Part shown: in pieces, positions 1-7,639 of the stretch | How positions within the stretch are numbered: the first letter of the stretch is position 1 | Layout of the letters: each line of letters starts with the position of its first letter | NCBI RefSeq assembly: GCF_003628145.1 | Contig: NZ_RBZV01000002.1 | Coordinates: 496,001-560,000, forward strand | Length of the DNA: 64,000 bases | Source: Trinickia fusca | Lineage (GTDB): Bacteria; Pseudomonadota; Gammaproteobacteria; Burkholderiales; Burkholderiaceae | Direction: 5' to 3' | The notes under the pieces: generated by a model | The model's database searches: none | What the model saw: the letters and a program-made list of their open reading frames with translations, nothing else | What the model was told of the DNA's origin: nothing | Program-made: the position numbers and the translations under genes

Positions 1-516
1 TTCGGCGCCGCGTTGCTGCTGCGCGCGTGGATGCAGACCGTGCGTCTGCCTCCGTACAACCCCGTCTCGACGGCCATCTTCCAGGCCACGAACTGGCTCG
101 TGCTGCCGCTGCGGCGCGTGCTGCACAACGTGCGCGGACTCGATTGGGCGAGCCTGGTCGCCGCGCTGCTCGCGGCAATCGTCTACGTCGTGCTGATGGT
201 GGCGATCGCGGGCGTGGACCCGCTCGCCGTCGGGCCTGTGATCGGCCTCGTGGCGCTGCTGACGCTCGTCAAGTGGGCGCTGAACCTGGTCATCTGGCTC
301 ACGATCCTGATGGCGCTGCTCTCGTGGCTCAATCCGCGCTCGCCGGCCATGCCGATCCTCTATCAGCTGACCGCGCCGTTCCTGAACCCGCTGCGTAGAA
401 TCATCCCGAACCTCGGCGGCATCGACCTGTCGCCGATCCTGCTGTTCTTGATCGTGCAGATCCTGCTGATGGTCGTGACGCGTGCGGCCGTATCGCTGAC
501 GCTGTTCGGTATTTGA
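1..516 (+). CDS. YggT family membrane protein (5' end outside window)
   Basis: This is the C-terminal part of a YggT-family integral membrane protein. The reading frame is already open at base 1, so the start lies upstream; the first possible start inside the window (TTG at 13) is probably not the real one. Two similar halves are visible. Each has hydrophobic helices followed by a short amphipathic segment containing NPV or NPLRR, which is the usual internal repeat of the family (residues about 15-40 and 110-135 of the visible part). YggT proteins are linked in other bacteria to cell-envelope or division functions and osmotic tolerance, but no reaction is established. The gene ends 51 bases before the convergent DUF190 gene. 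Confidence 0.9.
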   Translation, partial: FGAALLLRAWMQTVRLPPYNPVSTAIFQATNWLVLPLRRVLHNVRGLDWASLVAALLAAIVYVVLMVAIAGVDPLAVGPVIGLVALLTLVKWALNLVIWLTILMALLSWLNPRSPAMPILYQLTAPFLNPLRRIIPNLGGIDLSPILLFLIVQILLMVVTRAAVSLTLFGI

Positions 517-567
517 CATTCGAGCGGCTGGCGGCAGCGACGTATTGCTCGCCGCCCGCTCGCTCGT

Positions 568-897
568 TCACTTGTCCGGCTGCCCGCCGATGACACCCCA
601 GCGCGCCGGAATCAGCGCATAAAGCGCGCGCACCTTCTCCCGAGAGACACGCTCGATCAGACGTGCCGCTTCGCCTTCGGTCACGATGAATTCGACGGCC
701 ACCGTCGACGCGCCTTGCAATTCGAAGAAGCGATCCTCGTGCAGCGTGTGATGCTCACCGAACCCTGCCATCGCGCGAAACGCCGAGCCACCTGCGATGC
801 CCATCTTGCTCGCTTCGGTAAGCAGCCATTCCCAGAACGGCTTCCAGTGCAACCGATGGCTTTCGTGGACGTAGAACCGCAAGAGCACATGTTCCAT
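568..897 (-). CDS. DUF190 family protein, fluoride-channel associated
   Basis: A 109-residue protein of the DUF190 family, a small ferredoxin-like-fold family that is commonly encoded next to CrcB/FluC fluoride channels. The frame is open further upstream to 963, but the family normally begins with a short hydrophobic strand (MEHVLLRFYV here), so the ATG at 897 is chosen. The protein has the family's central glycine-rich turn (GIAGGSAFRAMAGFG) and an acidic/hydrophobic C-terminal half. It lies 76 bases downstream of crcB on the same strand and is probably co-transcribed under the same fluoride riboswitch. The biochemical role is unknown; a regulatory or accessory role in fluoride tolerance is inferred from context. 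Confidence 0.85.
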   Translation of the reverse strand: MEHVLLRFYVHESHRLHWKPFWEWLLTEASKMGIAGGSAFRAMAGFGEHHTLHEDRFFELQGASTVAVEFIVTEGEAARLIERVSREKVRALYALIPARWGVIGGQPDK

Positions 898-973
898 GAC
901 AGCCTTCTCCTCGCTGTTCGCCAGCGGCTCGCAGGCTCGCTTGCGCAATAAGCCAAGCGTCAACCGTGGTGTC

Positions 974-1369
974 TTACGCGCCGGCCGTGCTCACGAGCCA
1001 GGCACGCGCGCTCCACATGCCGAACCCGGTCAGCGCGAACGATCCCAACAAGTGTAGGCCAGCGGCGATCAAGGCCCAGCCGAACTCGTTCTGGGCCATC
1101 AGCGTCACGACCTCGACGGAGAAAGTCGAGAACGTCGTCAAGCCGCCCATGAACCCCGTAATGACAAAAAGCCGCCATTCGGGCGGCAGGCCCGCCTTGG
1201 CCGTGAAGAACACGGCGGCGACGCCGATCAGATAAGCGCCGATCAGATTGGATGCCAGCGTACCGAGCGGCACCGCGGGCAGAATGGCGTTCAAGCTGAG
1301 GCTCAGCGCCCAGCGCAAGAGCGCGCCGAGACCCGCGCCGATAAAGATCGAGAGAATCGAATAAATCAA
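974..1369 (-). CDS. crcB: CrcB/FluC fluoride channel
   Basis: A 131-residue small membrane protein of the Fluc family, which forms dual-topology dimers that let fluoride leave the cell. Four hydrophobic helices are visible. The family signatures are present: GALLRW near residues 15-20, [14 protein letters not shown] near 35-50 and the phenylalanine-box/sodium-site segment [13 protein letters not shown] at about 72-84. The start is the TTG at 1369, which follows an AGGA element. The gene is preceded by a fluoride riboswitch (1440-1502) and followed by a DUF190 gene, which together make the function secure. Confidence 0.95.
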   Translation of the reverse strand: MIYSILSIFIGAGLGALLRWALSLSLNAILPAVPLGTLASNLIGAYLIGVAAVFFTAKAGLPPEWRLFVITGFMGGLTTFSTFSVEVVTLMAQNEFGWALIAAGLHLLGSFALTGFGMWSARAWLVSTAGA

Positions 1370-1425
1370 GGTCCGTTCCTGGGTTCGAATTAGGGTTGTC
1401 GAAACGGCGGAGCGGCAGGCGAACG

Positions 1426-1458
1426 CCTACCGCCCCACCTCGGTGGAGTTGCGGTAGG
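1426..1458 (-). terminator. Expression-platform hairpin of the fluoride riboswitch
   Basis: The outer arms at 1426-1433 and 1451-1458 are perfect 8-base inverted repeats, with an inner CCACC/GGTGG stem. One outer arm is the 3' conserved block of the fluoride aptamer, so the structure can act as the switch hairpin that stops crcB expression when fluoride is absent. No strong poly-U tract follows, so the mechanism (intrinsic termination, Rho or translation) is uncertain. Confidence 0.5.
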
Positions 1459-1502
1459 CATCATCAGCCCTGGGGGCGGTTAAAGGAGGAATGCCATCTC
1501 CC
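1440..1502 (-). promoter_or_regulatory. Fluoride riboswitch (crcB motif)
   Basis: Read on the minus strand, the leader of crcB carries the conserved blocks of the crcB RNA motif in order: GGAGATGGCATTCCTCC, then AACCGCC, then GCTGATG and CCTACC. These match the known fluoride aptamer, in which GGNGATGG and CTGATG form the fluoride/Mg core and pseudoknots. Immediately downstream (1426-1458) is a hairpin that reuses the final CCTACCGC of the aptamer as its 5' arm (8 bp outer stem, 5 bp inner stem). Aptamer folding and the hairpin should therefore exclude each other. There is no clear U-run after the hairpin. Confidence 0.88.
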
Positions 1503-1610
1503 GCGCGCAAACCGGGAATCCGGCATGCGCGGCCCGGCAGGGAGACTGCCGGGTACGACCAGGCAGTACTGTATGCGTTCGAGGCGCGTCGGGCAAGCAC
1601 GCGCAAAGAA

Positions 1611-1643
1611 CGGCGGCCCGGCTGAGGATGGGCCGGGCCGCCG
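1611..1643 (-). terminator. Terminator of the biosynthetic operon
   Basis: A perfect 12-bp GC-rich inverted repeat (1611-1622 with 1632-1643, 9-base loop) lies 31 bases beyond the stop codon of the decarboxylase. In the minus-strand direction it is followed by a short T-rich run (TTCTTT). It fits as the intrinsic terminator of the eight-gene operon. Confidence 0.7.
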
Positions 1644-1674
1644 TCGATCGATCCATTTCAAGGCATTCGAACGC

Positions 1675-3207
1675 TCAAGCCAAGTCCCGCGAGACCGCCC
1701 GTCCGATGTCGGTCACGTGGCGCACCAAATCCTCGAGATCCGCCAGTGACGTATTGAAGTTGACGATGCAAACGCGCAGCGCGAATTTGCCCCGTACCGT
1801 CGTATGGGACGGATACGCGATGCCGCAGCGGTGCAACTCGTCGAGAATGGCATGATTCAATCGATCGAGGCGCGCCTCGCCCTCGGCCGTTCCCGACACG
1901 CTATTCGCGGGACGGTAACGGAAGGTCGTGATGCTCAAGTGATGCGTGAACGCCTCCAGCTCGGGATGCGACCCGGCGATTTCGTGGAGCTTGCGCGCCA
2001 GCCGAATGTCGTCGGTGATCATTTGCCGGTAGCCGCTGCGCCCGACGAGCTGCAGGCCGAGACGCACCTTCAGCGCGCGAAACGCCCGCGTCGTCTGGAG
2101 CCCCAGGTCGCGGAACTGTAGCCGTTCCGGGCCGCCCAGCAAGGCCTGCTCGTCGTTCTCCGCGTAATACGGCGCGCCCTGGCGAAACGTGTCCAGAAGC
2201 AGCTTGGGGTCGCGCGTCAGCACACAACCGATGTCGGCAGGCATATACAGCCACTTGTGCGGATCGATCGTGACGGAATCAGCCTCTTGCAGACCGTGAA
2301 TGTCGTCGGGCGCGTCGGGTGAGAGCGCGGCGAAGCCGCCATATGCACCGTCGACATGGAACCAAACCTGCTCGTCACGACAAATCCGCGCGATGTCTCG
2401 CAGCGGATCGACCGCGCCAAGCGACGTCGTACCGGCAGTCGCGACGACCATCAACGGCGTTTTCCCAGTCGTCTTGTCCGCACGGATCTTTTGCTGCAAA
2501 TCCGTCACGTCCATGCGCCCTGCCGCATCCAACCGAATCCGACGGATCCGCTGCGTCCCGAGGCCGCTGACTTCCGCCGCCGCGTCGATGCTGCTGTGCG
2601 CATCTTCGGTCGCGTACAGGCAGAGCTGCGATGCTTCCGGATCGGCCAAGCCCACTGCCCTGACATCGGCACCCAGCACCGCATGCAATGCCAAGCGCAG
2701 CGCCACCAGATTCGCCACCGAACCGCCGCTGACGAACAAGCCGCCGCCCCCCGACGGATACCCGATCAGGCGAGCCATCCATTGGATGGTTTGGGCCTCC
2801 ATCGCAACGGTCAGCCCCGATGTCGCGTAGCTCGTGGCCGGCGCACTGACCGCAGCCGCCAGAAAATCGGCGAACATGCCCATCGGACTCGCAGCGCCCA
2901 TGACATAGGCCCAGAAGCGCGGGTGCGACGTCGACACCGCATGCGAGCACAGCAGGTCGCACGCTTGCCCAAGCACCTGCTGCGCCGGGCTTGCTGTCTC
3001 GGGAAAAGCAGCCTCGGCCAGCCAGGACTGGATGTCCTGCGCGGATTGCCTGGGTTTGACCGACCGATCAGGTAATGCCGCCATGAAATCCGCGAGGCGC
3101 TCGACCAGCTCATGTCCTAACGCACGAAACGTTTCAGGTTCGATCCGCGCGGGCGCGATGCGTTGGTCGAGCGAACTCGGGCTAGCCAAGATCGCGCTCC
3201 TGAACAT
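1675..3207 (-). CDS. Group II PLP-dependent decarboxylase (aromatic L-amino-acid decarboxylase type)
   Basis: A 510-residue fold-type I PLP enzyme of the group II decarboxylase family (aromatic amino acid, glutamate, 2,4-diaminobutyrate decarboxylases). The PLP-binding lysine is K318 in DPHKWLYMP. The ring-stacking histidine (H204, DAHSSID), the PLP-nitrogen aspartate (D286, HVDGAYGGFA) and the ATAGTTSLGAVDP segment (about 256-268) are all present. The N-terminal block with SHPRFWAYVMG and a substrate-loop region resembles the tyrosine/tryptophan decarboxylase branch, but the substrate cannot be read from sequence. It is the last gene of the eight-gene minus-strand operon and overlaps the preceding gene by 26 bases at the proposed ATG start. 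In context it would decarboxylate a pathway amino acid to an amine. Confidence 0.9.
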   Translation of the reverse strand: MFRSAILASPSSLDQRIAPARIEPETFRALGHELVERLADFMAALPDRSVKPRQSAQDIQSWLAEAAFPETASPAQQVLGQACDLLCSHAVSTSHPRFWAYVMGAASPMGMFADFLAAAVSAPATSYATSGLTVAMEAQTIQWMARLIGYPSGGGGLFVSGGSVANLVALRLALHAVLGADVRAVGLADPEASQLCLYATEDAHSSIDAAAEVSGLGTQRIRRIRLDAAGRMDVTDLQQKIRADKTTGKTPLMVVATAGTTSLGAVDPLRDIARICRDEQVWFHVDGAYGGFAALSPDAPDDIHGLQEADSVTIDPHKWLYMPADIGCVLTRDPKLLLDTFRQGAPYYAENDEQALLGGPERLQFRDLGLQTTRAFRALKVRLGLQLVGRSGYRQMITDDIRLARKLHEIAGSHPELEAFTHHLSITTFRYRPANSVSGTAEGEARLDRLNHAILDELHRCGIAYPSHTTVRGKFALRVCIVNFNTSLADLEDLVRHVTDIGRAVSRDLA

Positions 3208-4171
3208 CCGACAACTCTGTCAGGACATTGCTCGGCGCGATGACCTGCTCGGTCGGCCCATGCCCTTCGAGCCAGGTCTCGTGCATATAGACCCAGACGA
3301 CGCCAGCGGGCACGTCAGGCTTCTTCCGGAACAGCACACTCGAGATACGCCCGGTGGTTTGGCCCAGGAAGCTGCGCCACTCCCGATATTGCACGAGCGC
3401 GGAGTCCTCCATCTCCCACACCGGAGCGAACTGATCCGTCCAGATGCGAATGTCAGGGAACGCGCCACGCGCCCGGGTCAGGCGCTCGCCCAGGCTCGTT
3501 TGCGTATCCAGCGTGCCATTGGGCGTGATGAGCAAGCTGTCTGCGACGAATGCCGACTGAAACGGCGTCGCCACCGACGGGTCGGCTATCTCGCCACGCA
3601 TCCAGCGCTCTAGGAATTGATGGAAGCCGACGACTTCCGCCGCGCATTTCGACACCAGAGGACTATGTTCCTTCTGCGCCTGCCCGGGCGCATTGCTCGC
3701 CTCGACAGGAAGCGGCAGCGCCTCTGGCGTGAAACGATCCCTGAAGCCGAACGCCATCGGCGTCGGGCCGTTGCGTTGGATGTAGTCGAGACGGGCAAGC
3801 CCCTCCTGCACGGTGGGAACGTATCCCTTCGGCACCCACCACAGCGCGGTCGTCGCCCCGTCCAGCTTATGGAACCACTCACGGGCGTTCCGGTACGGCA
3901 CGGCATGTCCGCTCTGGTAAACAAAGCGCCGGAGCGTCTCGATCGATTCCCACAAAGACATGTTCAGGAGCATCGACGGATCCTCGAAGCCGCGAATGCC
4001 GGTGGCATCGCCGTCCGCCGTCTGCAAGCGCCAAACGAATCCCGGCGACTGCTCCGCCAGCGCGTTGATCTCCTTCAGTTGCGAAACGAAACCTTGCATC
4101 AGCGGCGTGTCCAACGGCGCCAACGCTTTGGAAATGCTCAGTTGTGCAAGGTAATAGGCGCAATCTGTCAC
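3182..4171 (-). CDS. DUF3291 domain protein fused to a SnoaL-like domain
   Basis: The start chosen is the GTG at 4171, which has a good GAGGA ribosome site; the frame is open further upstream but would run into the preceding gene. Of the 329 residues, about 1-150 form a DUF3291 domain, a ferredoxin-like dimeric alpha/beta-barrel family related to small monooxygenase/isomerase folds (SLWESIETLRRFVYQSGH and WFHKLDGATTALWWVPKGY are typical). Residues about 200-320 look like a SnoaL/NTF2-type cone fold (a limiting helix followed by strands with WTDQFAPVWEMEDSALVQYREW). Both are small cavity folds used for cyclisation, hydration or cofactor-free oxidation in secondary metabolism, but no activity can be assigned. 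It is the seventh gene of the operon. Confidence 0.75.
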   Translation of the reverse strand: MTDCAYYLAQLSISKALAPLDTPLMQGFVSQLKEINALAEQSPGFVWRLQTADGDATGIRGFEDPSMLLNMSLWESIETLRRFVYQSGHAVPYRNAREWFHKLDGATTALWWVPKGYVPTVQEGLARLDYIQRNGPTPMAFGFRDRFTPEALPLPVEASNAPGQAQKEHSPLVSKCAAEVVGFHQFLERWMRGEIADPSVATPFQSAFVADSLLITPNGTLDTQTSLGERLTRARGAFPDIRIWTDQFAPVWEMEDSALVQYREWRSFLGQTTGRISSVLFRKKPDVPAGVVWVYMHETWLEGHGPTEQVIAPSNVLTELSDVQERDLG

Positions 4172-4208
4172 GGTTATCCTCACTTGAGTCCGAATCAAAC
4201 TGTCCGCA

Positions 4209-5084
4209 TCAAGCCAGTTTCGAATCTGCGGCCTCGGCCGCAAGCTCCTTTGCAACCGGATTCGCACCGGCTTTGATGAATACGTCGAGGTCGCAAGTGG
4301 GCATGAAGCGCTTCATCGCCTCCTCGAGTTTCGTCTTGCGTGCGTCGTCCAGGGCGGCCTCTCCGTCGGCGAGTTCCGCGACGGCTGCGCGGTAGTGCTC
4401 GATGTAGGCATGCTGCGCGCTGATCATGTCGAGCGGCTTGCCCGGCTGCCCATGGCCCGTATAAAAGACCTCGATGTTCTTGTCCGCCACCAGATGCTCG
4501 AGTGCGGCGAGACTCTCCAGCCATGGCGCGGTGTGACCATCGTTCATGAATGAATGCACGCCGTTGAACACCATGTCTCCGACGAACGCGACGCGCCGGC
4601 GGGCACCGACCACCCAGACGAGATCCCAGTGCGATTCGCCCGGGCCGAATTCCTTGGCTTCAAACGGCACGCCGTCGAAGTGCAAGACCGCTCCATCGTC
4701 CACGAACCGGTTCGGGAAAGTCCGTTGGGCAGGCCAGTCTTCCCCGAACACCGGTTTCCATTGCACTTCCTTGGCGTCGTCGATGCGGCGAATGACCTCA
4801 TCGACACCGCGCGTCGTGATCACCGGCACGTCGCCGAGGCCCTGGATCAATTCCCCGACGCCGTTGTAGTGGTCGGGGTGCCCATGCGTGATCAGTACCG
4901 CCAACAGCGGTTTGCGCAGCGCATCGAGTTTGGCGCGCAGCTCGCGGGCATCCGATACGGTCATCATCGCGTCGATCGCCACCACGCCGTTGGGCAACTC
5001 GACCAGAAACGCATTCGTGAACAGCGTTCGCGCATCGGAGCTGCAAATCACCACGTTGAAATCGGGTTCTACCGCCAGACTCAT
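4209..5084 (-). CDS. Metallo-beta-lactamase fold hydrolase
   Basis: A 291-residue MBL-fold protein. The metal motif HGHPDH is present (H67, H69, D71, H72), with a further metal aspartate in FVGDMVFNG and a late histidine in YTGHGQPG. These are the ligands expected for a dinuclear zinc or iron site. The family includes glyoxalase II, lactonases, thioesterases and oxygen-reducing flavodiiron relatives; the substrate is unknown. The start at 5084 follows GGGAGG and overlaps the FAD-oxidoreductase stop as ATGA, showing translational coupling. In the pathway it could hydrolyse a thioester, lactone or other activated intermediate. Confidence 0.88.
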   Translation of the reverse strand: MSLAVEPDFNVVICSSDARTLFTNAFLVELPNGVVAIDAMMTVSDARELRAKLDALRKPLLAVLITHGHPDHYNGVGELIQGLGDVPVITTRGVDEVIRRIDDAKEVQWKPVFGEDWPAQRTFPNRFVDDGAVLHFDGVPFEAKEFGPGESHWDLVWVVGARRRVAFVGDMVFNGVHSFMNDGHTAPWLESLAALEHLVADKNIEVFYTGHGQPGKPLDMISAQHAYIEHYRAAVAELADGEAALDDARKTKLEEAMKRFMPTCDLDVFIKAGANPVAKELAAEAADSKLA

Positions 5085-6265
5085 TGGAATGCCTCCCAGT
5101 TATTCGAGGCCTGTGGCATGAGGGTCCGCTCTCGAGGAGCGATGCGCTCCGGACGCAGTCCTTGGTTCGCATGCAGCCGGAACGGCGTAAGGTCGAATGC
5201 GTTGCCCAACAATCCTCGAAGGTCGTCGCAAAGCTCGGCGGCCACCGCGTCGCCGGCCCAGAGTGCGTATTTATAGCCGCGGCCGGAAAATCCCGTCGCC
5301 AAGTACAACGTCTTCTCGCGATCGACGAAGTCGAGGTAAGGCAGACCGGTCGACGTGTAGGCATCGCACCCGCTCAATCCATGTACGAGGTGCGCGTCGC
5401 AATCCTCGCCAAACGTCATGCGGGCGCGCTCGAAGATCGCCCGGTAAACATGGCTCGGGACGTCGGCTATCGCGCCCTCGACCTCGTCTTCGAGGGTGGC
5501 GCAGCCGCAGTAGAACGTGCGGGCACTCGCCGGCCGCAGATAGGCACCGACGATTTCGTCGAACACCGGGAATGGGATTTCGGCGGACGACTCGACGCAA
5601 CCGAGTGAGACGGCACGGGACACGATCGGCAACGATGGCAGCCATGCTTTCAACCACGCCCCCATCGCCAGGACCACCCGATCGGCCACCACGTCATCGC
5701 ATCCGAACGACAGCTGCCACCCGCCTCCCGCGTGTGCCGACATCGATCGCAGTTCTGCGTGCTCCAGCAGGAGACCGCCGAAATTCCGTAAGCCGTCGCA
5801 CAACGCAAACGTGGTCCTGACCGGGTCGGCAATGCCGCCCATCGTTTCGAAAACCGCTGCGCCGGCATGGTCCGCAGACAGAAACGGCGCGCGCTTGCGG
5901 CGCTCGGCGCCGGTCAGGATGCGAGCGGAACCGCGACTGCCGAGTGCGTCGATCACGGCTTGCGCCGCAGCCAGCTTGCTCGGTTGCAGCAGGTAGAGAA
6001 ATCCGAGGTGGCGCGCAGGCGTAGGGCCGGGCAATCCAATCCTGTCCCAGTGCAGGAAGTAGTCGAGCCCCTGCGTGCAGAGATAGGCGATCCGCGGATC
6101 CGGATCGAAGCCCCGGATAATGCCGCCGGGATACGCCGTCGCGCCAAGGCTCGCCGGCGTCCCGCGATCGGCCAGCAGGACGCGGCATCCGCGCCGCGCG
6201 AGGTGATACGCGATGGCCGAGCCGCCCACCCCCGCGCCGACCACCGCATACTCACAACGGATCAT
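5081..6265 (-). CDS. FAD-dependent oxidoreductase (DAO family)
   Basis: A 394-residue flavoprotein of the D-amino-acid oxidase/glycine oxidase/sarcosine oxidase superfamily. The dinucleotide-binding motif VVGAGVGGSAIAYHLARRG lies at residues 8-26, an acidic residue ends the second strand (LLADRG), and the C-terminal flavin-contact segment GFSGRGYKYALWAGDAVA is present near 320-340. Such enzymes oxidise amines or amino acids to imines with release of peroxide. Start and stop overlap neighbouring genes by 4 bases (ATGA) on both sides, so it is firmly part of the operon. It could oxidise the amine made by the decarboxylase or an earlier amino-acid intermediate. Confidence 0.88.
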   Translation of the reverse strand: MIRCEYAVVGAGVGGSAIAYHLARRGCRVLLADRGTPASLGATAYPGGIIRGFDPDPRIAYLCTQGLDYFLHWDRIGLPGPTPARHLGFLYLLQPSKLAAAQAVIDALGSRGSARILTGAERRKRAPFLSADHAGAAVFETMGGIADPVRTTFALCDGLRNFGGLLLEHAELRSMSAHAGGGWQLSFGCDDVVADRVVLAMGAWLKAWLPSLPIVSRAVSLGCVESSAEIPFPVFDEIVGAYLRPASARTFYCGCATLEDEVEGAIADVPSHVYRAIFERARMTFGEDCDAHLVHGLSGCDAYTSTGLPYLDFVDREKTLYLATGFSGRGYKYALWAGDAVAAELCDDLRGLLGNAFDLTPFRLHANQGLRPERIAPRERTLMPQASNNWEAFQ

Positions 6266-7338
6266 GTCGGCTGCCCCTCGGTCGCCATGCTTCGATTCTC
6301 GCTGCGCTGTCGCAATTCCTCGAGCATGCCGACGAAGCTGGTCGGCTGCCTGTAAAAGCTCGCCTGGCGCAGGATCGCGGCCAGCCGCGGCAAATCAACG
6401 GCGATCACCCGCGGATAAATGTGATGCTCGCGGTGCAGTCCGCGTGGCAGCATGCTGATCCAGATTCTGAGCGCAGCGCTCGTCTTGACGGACCGCGTAT
6501 TGTCATTGAGGTCGTCCGTTTTCTCCGTCCAGCGGTGCTCCGTCAGATCCGACAGCGACAGGATCATCGGATACACCGTGTACATCGGCAGCAACCACAA
6601 CAGCAGGAACGGCCGCCAGGCGTGGAAATACGCGATCAACGCGAGCGCCACGGCAAAGAACCCGAGCTTCACCCATCGTTCGATTTCCGTTTCCCGATCG
6701 CCCTCGAAACGGCAGAACAGCGCTTGCAGATGATTGAGGTGTCCTTTCGACGTGACGCGACCTTTGGGCGGCACATAGTCCTGTCTGCCGACAAACAATT
6801 GCCAGATCGCGGACAGGCCGTTTTTCATGCAAGCAAGCGCCAATTGTCCCGGAGGATACTCGCGCTCCACATCGCCTCTCATGCGACGGCCGACATAGTT
6901 CGGATCGTCGTCGGAAAAGAGGTACATGTGGTGGAAAACATGTACCCGCCGCCACTGAACGAATGACCAGGCCTCCGGATGATGGAACATCACCAGATTG
7001 GACAACAGCGTAGCGACGGCCTTATTGGTGCGCGGCGACTTGAAAAGACCGTAGTGACTCGCGTCGTGGTTCAGGATGTAGAGCGAATGCTGGCGGCCGG
7101 CTATGAAGACGATGGCCAGCACGGTGAACGCGGCGTGGTCGACCCAATGCTCGAGCAGCATCGCCAGGAGAATCGCCGCGTAGACCTGGAAGTAGAGCCA
7201 CGCGCTGCGCCAGGGCCGTGGCTGCCCCAGACGCACCACCTGATTCCAGTGCTCGTTCGACAGCAACGATCGAGCCGTTTGCGGCGTCAGCAGCAACGGT
7301 TCCACCTGCGGGCCGGCGTCCGCTTCACGACTTGGCAT
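6262..7338 (-). CDS. Membrane fatty-acid-desaturase-type oxygenase
   Basis: A 358-residue integral membrane diiron protein of the fatty acid desaturase/alkane hydroxylase superfamily. The histidine boxes are visible: HDASH (91-95), a second box with RVHVFHH (H133, H136, H137), an extra EHRW (H268) and LHREHHIYP (H302, H305, H306). Hydrophobic helices lie at about 45-80 and 225-265. The superfamily desaturates or hydroxylates acyl chains but also small non-lipid substrates. No acyl carrier, ligase or other lipid gene is near, so a small amino-acid-derived substrate is possible. A strong GGGAGG ribosome site precedes the ATG, and the gene overlaps the tautomerase by 14 bases. Confidence 0.88.
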   Translation of the reverse strand: MPSREADAGPQVEPLLLTPQTARSLLSNEHWNQVVRLGQPRPWRSAWLYFQVYAAILLAMLLEHWVDHAAFTVLAIVFIAGRQHSLYILNHDASHYGLFKSPRTNKAVATLLSNLVMFHHPEAWSFVQWRRVHVFHHMYLFSDDDPNYVGRRMRGDVEREYPPGQLALACMKNGLSAIWQLFVGRQDYVPPKGRVTSKGHLNHLQALFCRFEGDRETEIERWVKLGFFAVALALIAYFHAWRPFLLLWLLPMYTVYPMILSLSDLTEHRWTEKTDDLNDNTRSVKTSAALRIWISMLPRGLHREHHIYPRVIAVDLPRLAAILRQASFYRQPTSFVGMLEELRQRSENRSMATEGQPT

Positions 7339-7549
7339 GACCAGCCTCCCGCCTCTTCTTTCGCCGTGCCGTCACGGTCTCTCCCGCGACACCCCAACTG
7401 TCGGGATTGACCTCGTCGATGACGACGAAGGTGGTATTGGGGTCCTTGTCCAGCACGTCGACCATGACAGCGGTGATGCGCCGGATGATTTCGGCTTTCG
7501 TGTCAGCCGACAATCCGTCGTCCGTGAGTCTCACATTGATGTAGGGCAT
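7325..7549 (-). CDS. 4-oxalocrotonate tautomerase family protein
   Basis: A 74-residue protein of the tautomerase superfamily. The catalytic N-terminal proline directly follows the initiator methionine (MPYINVRL), and the later VIDEVNPDSWGVAGE segment fits the family's second strand and turn. Compared with canonical 4-oxalocrotonate tautomerase, the positions of Arg11 and Arg39 are not arginine (Gly and Phe here), and Phe50 is replaced by Trp, so the classical substrate is unlikely. The C-terminus has a basic RRKKRR tail beyond the usual length. It lies between the desaturase (14-base overlap) and the diiron enzyme (90 bases). It may catalyse a keto-enol or imine tautomerisation in the pathway. 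Confidence 0.85.
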   Translation of the reverse strand: MPYINVRLTDDGLSADTKAEIIRRITAVMVDVLDKDPNTTFVVIDEVNPDSWGVAGETVTARRKKRREAGHAKS

Positions 7550-7639
7550 TGTTCCGATCTCGCGCGGGTATGAACGGCCGGCGCGGATGCTCGCGCATCG
7601 CGCTCGGCCGTATTGAGCAGATTGCCGAATCGATCGCGC

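Noticed and set aside
1533-1553. CCCGGCA/TGCCGGG hairpin upstream of the riboswitch
   Set aside because: It has no T-run and no clear role; it lies where the crcB promoter should be and may be chance in GC-rich DNA.
2356-3075. A 239-codon plus-strand frame over the decarboxylase
   Set aside because: It is antisense to a well-conserved enzyme and has an Arg/His-rich composition with no family resemblance.
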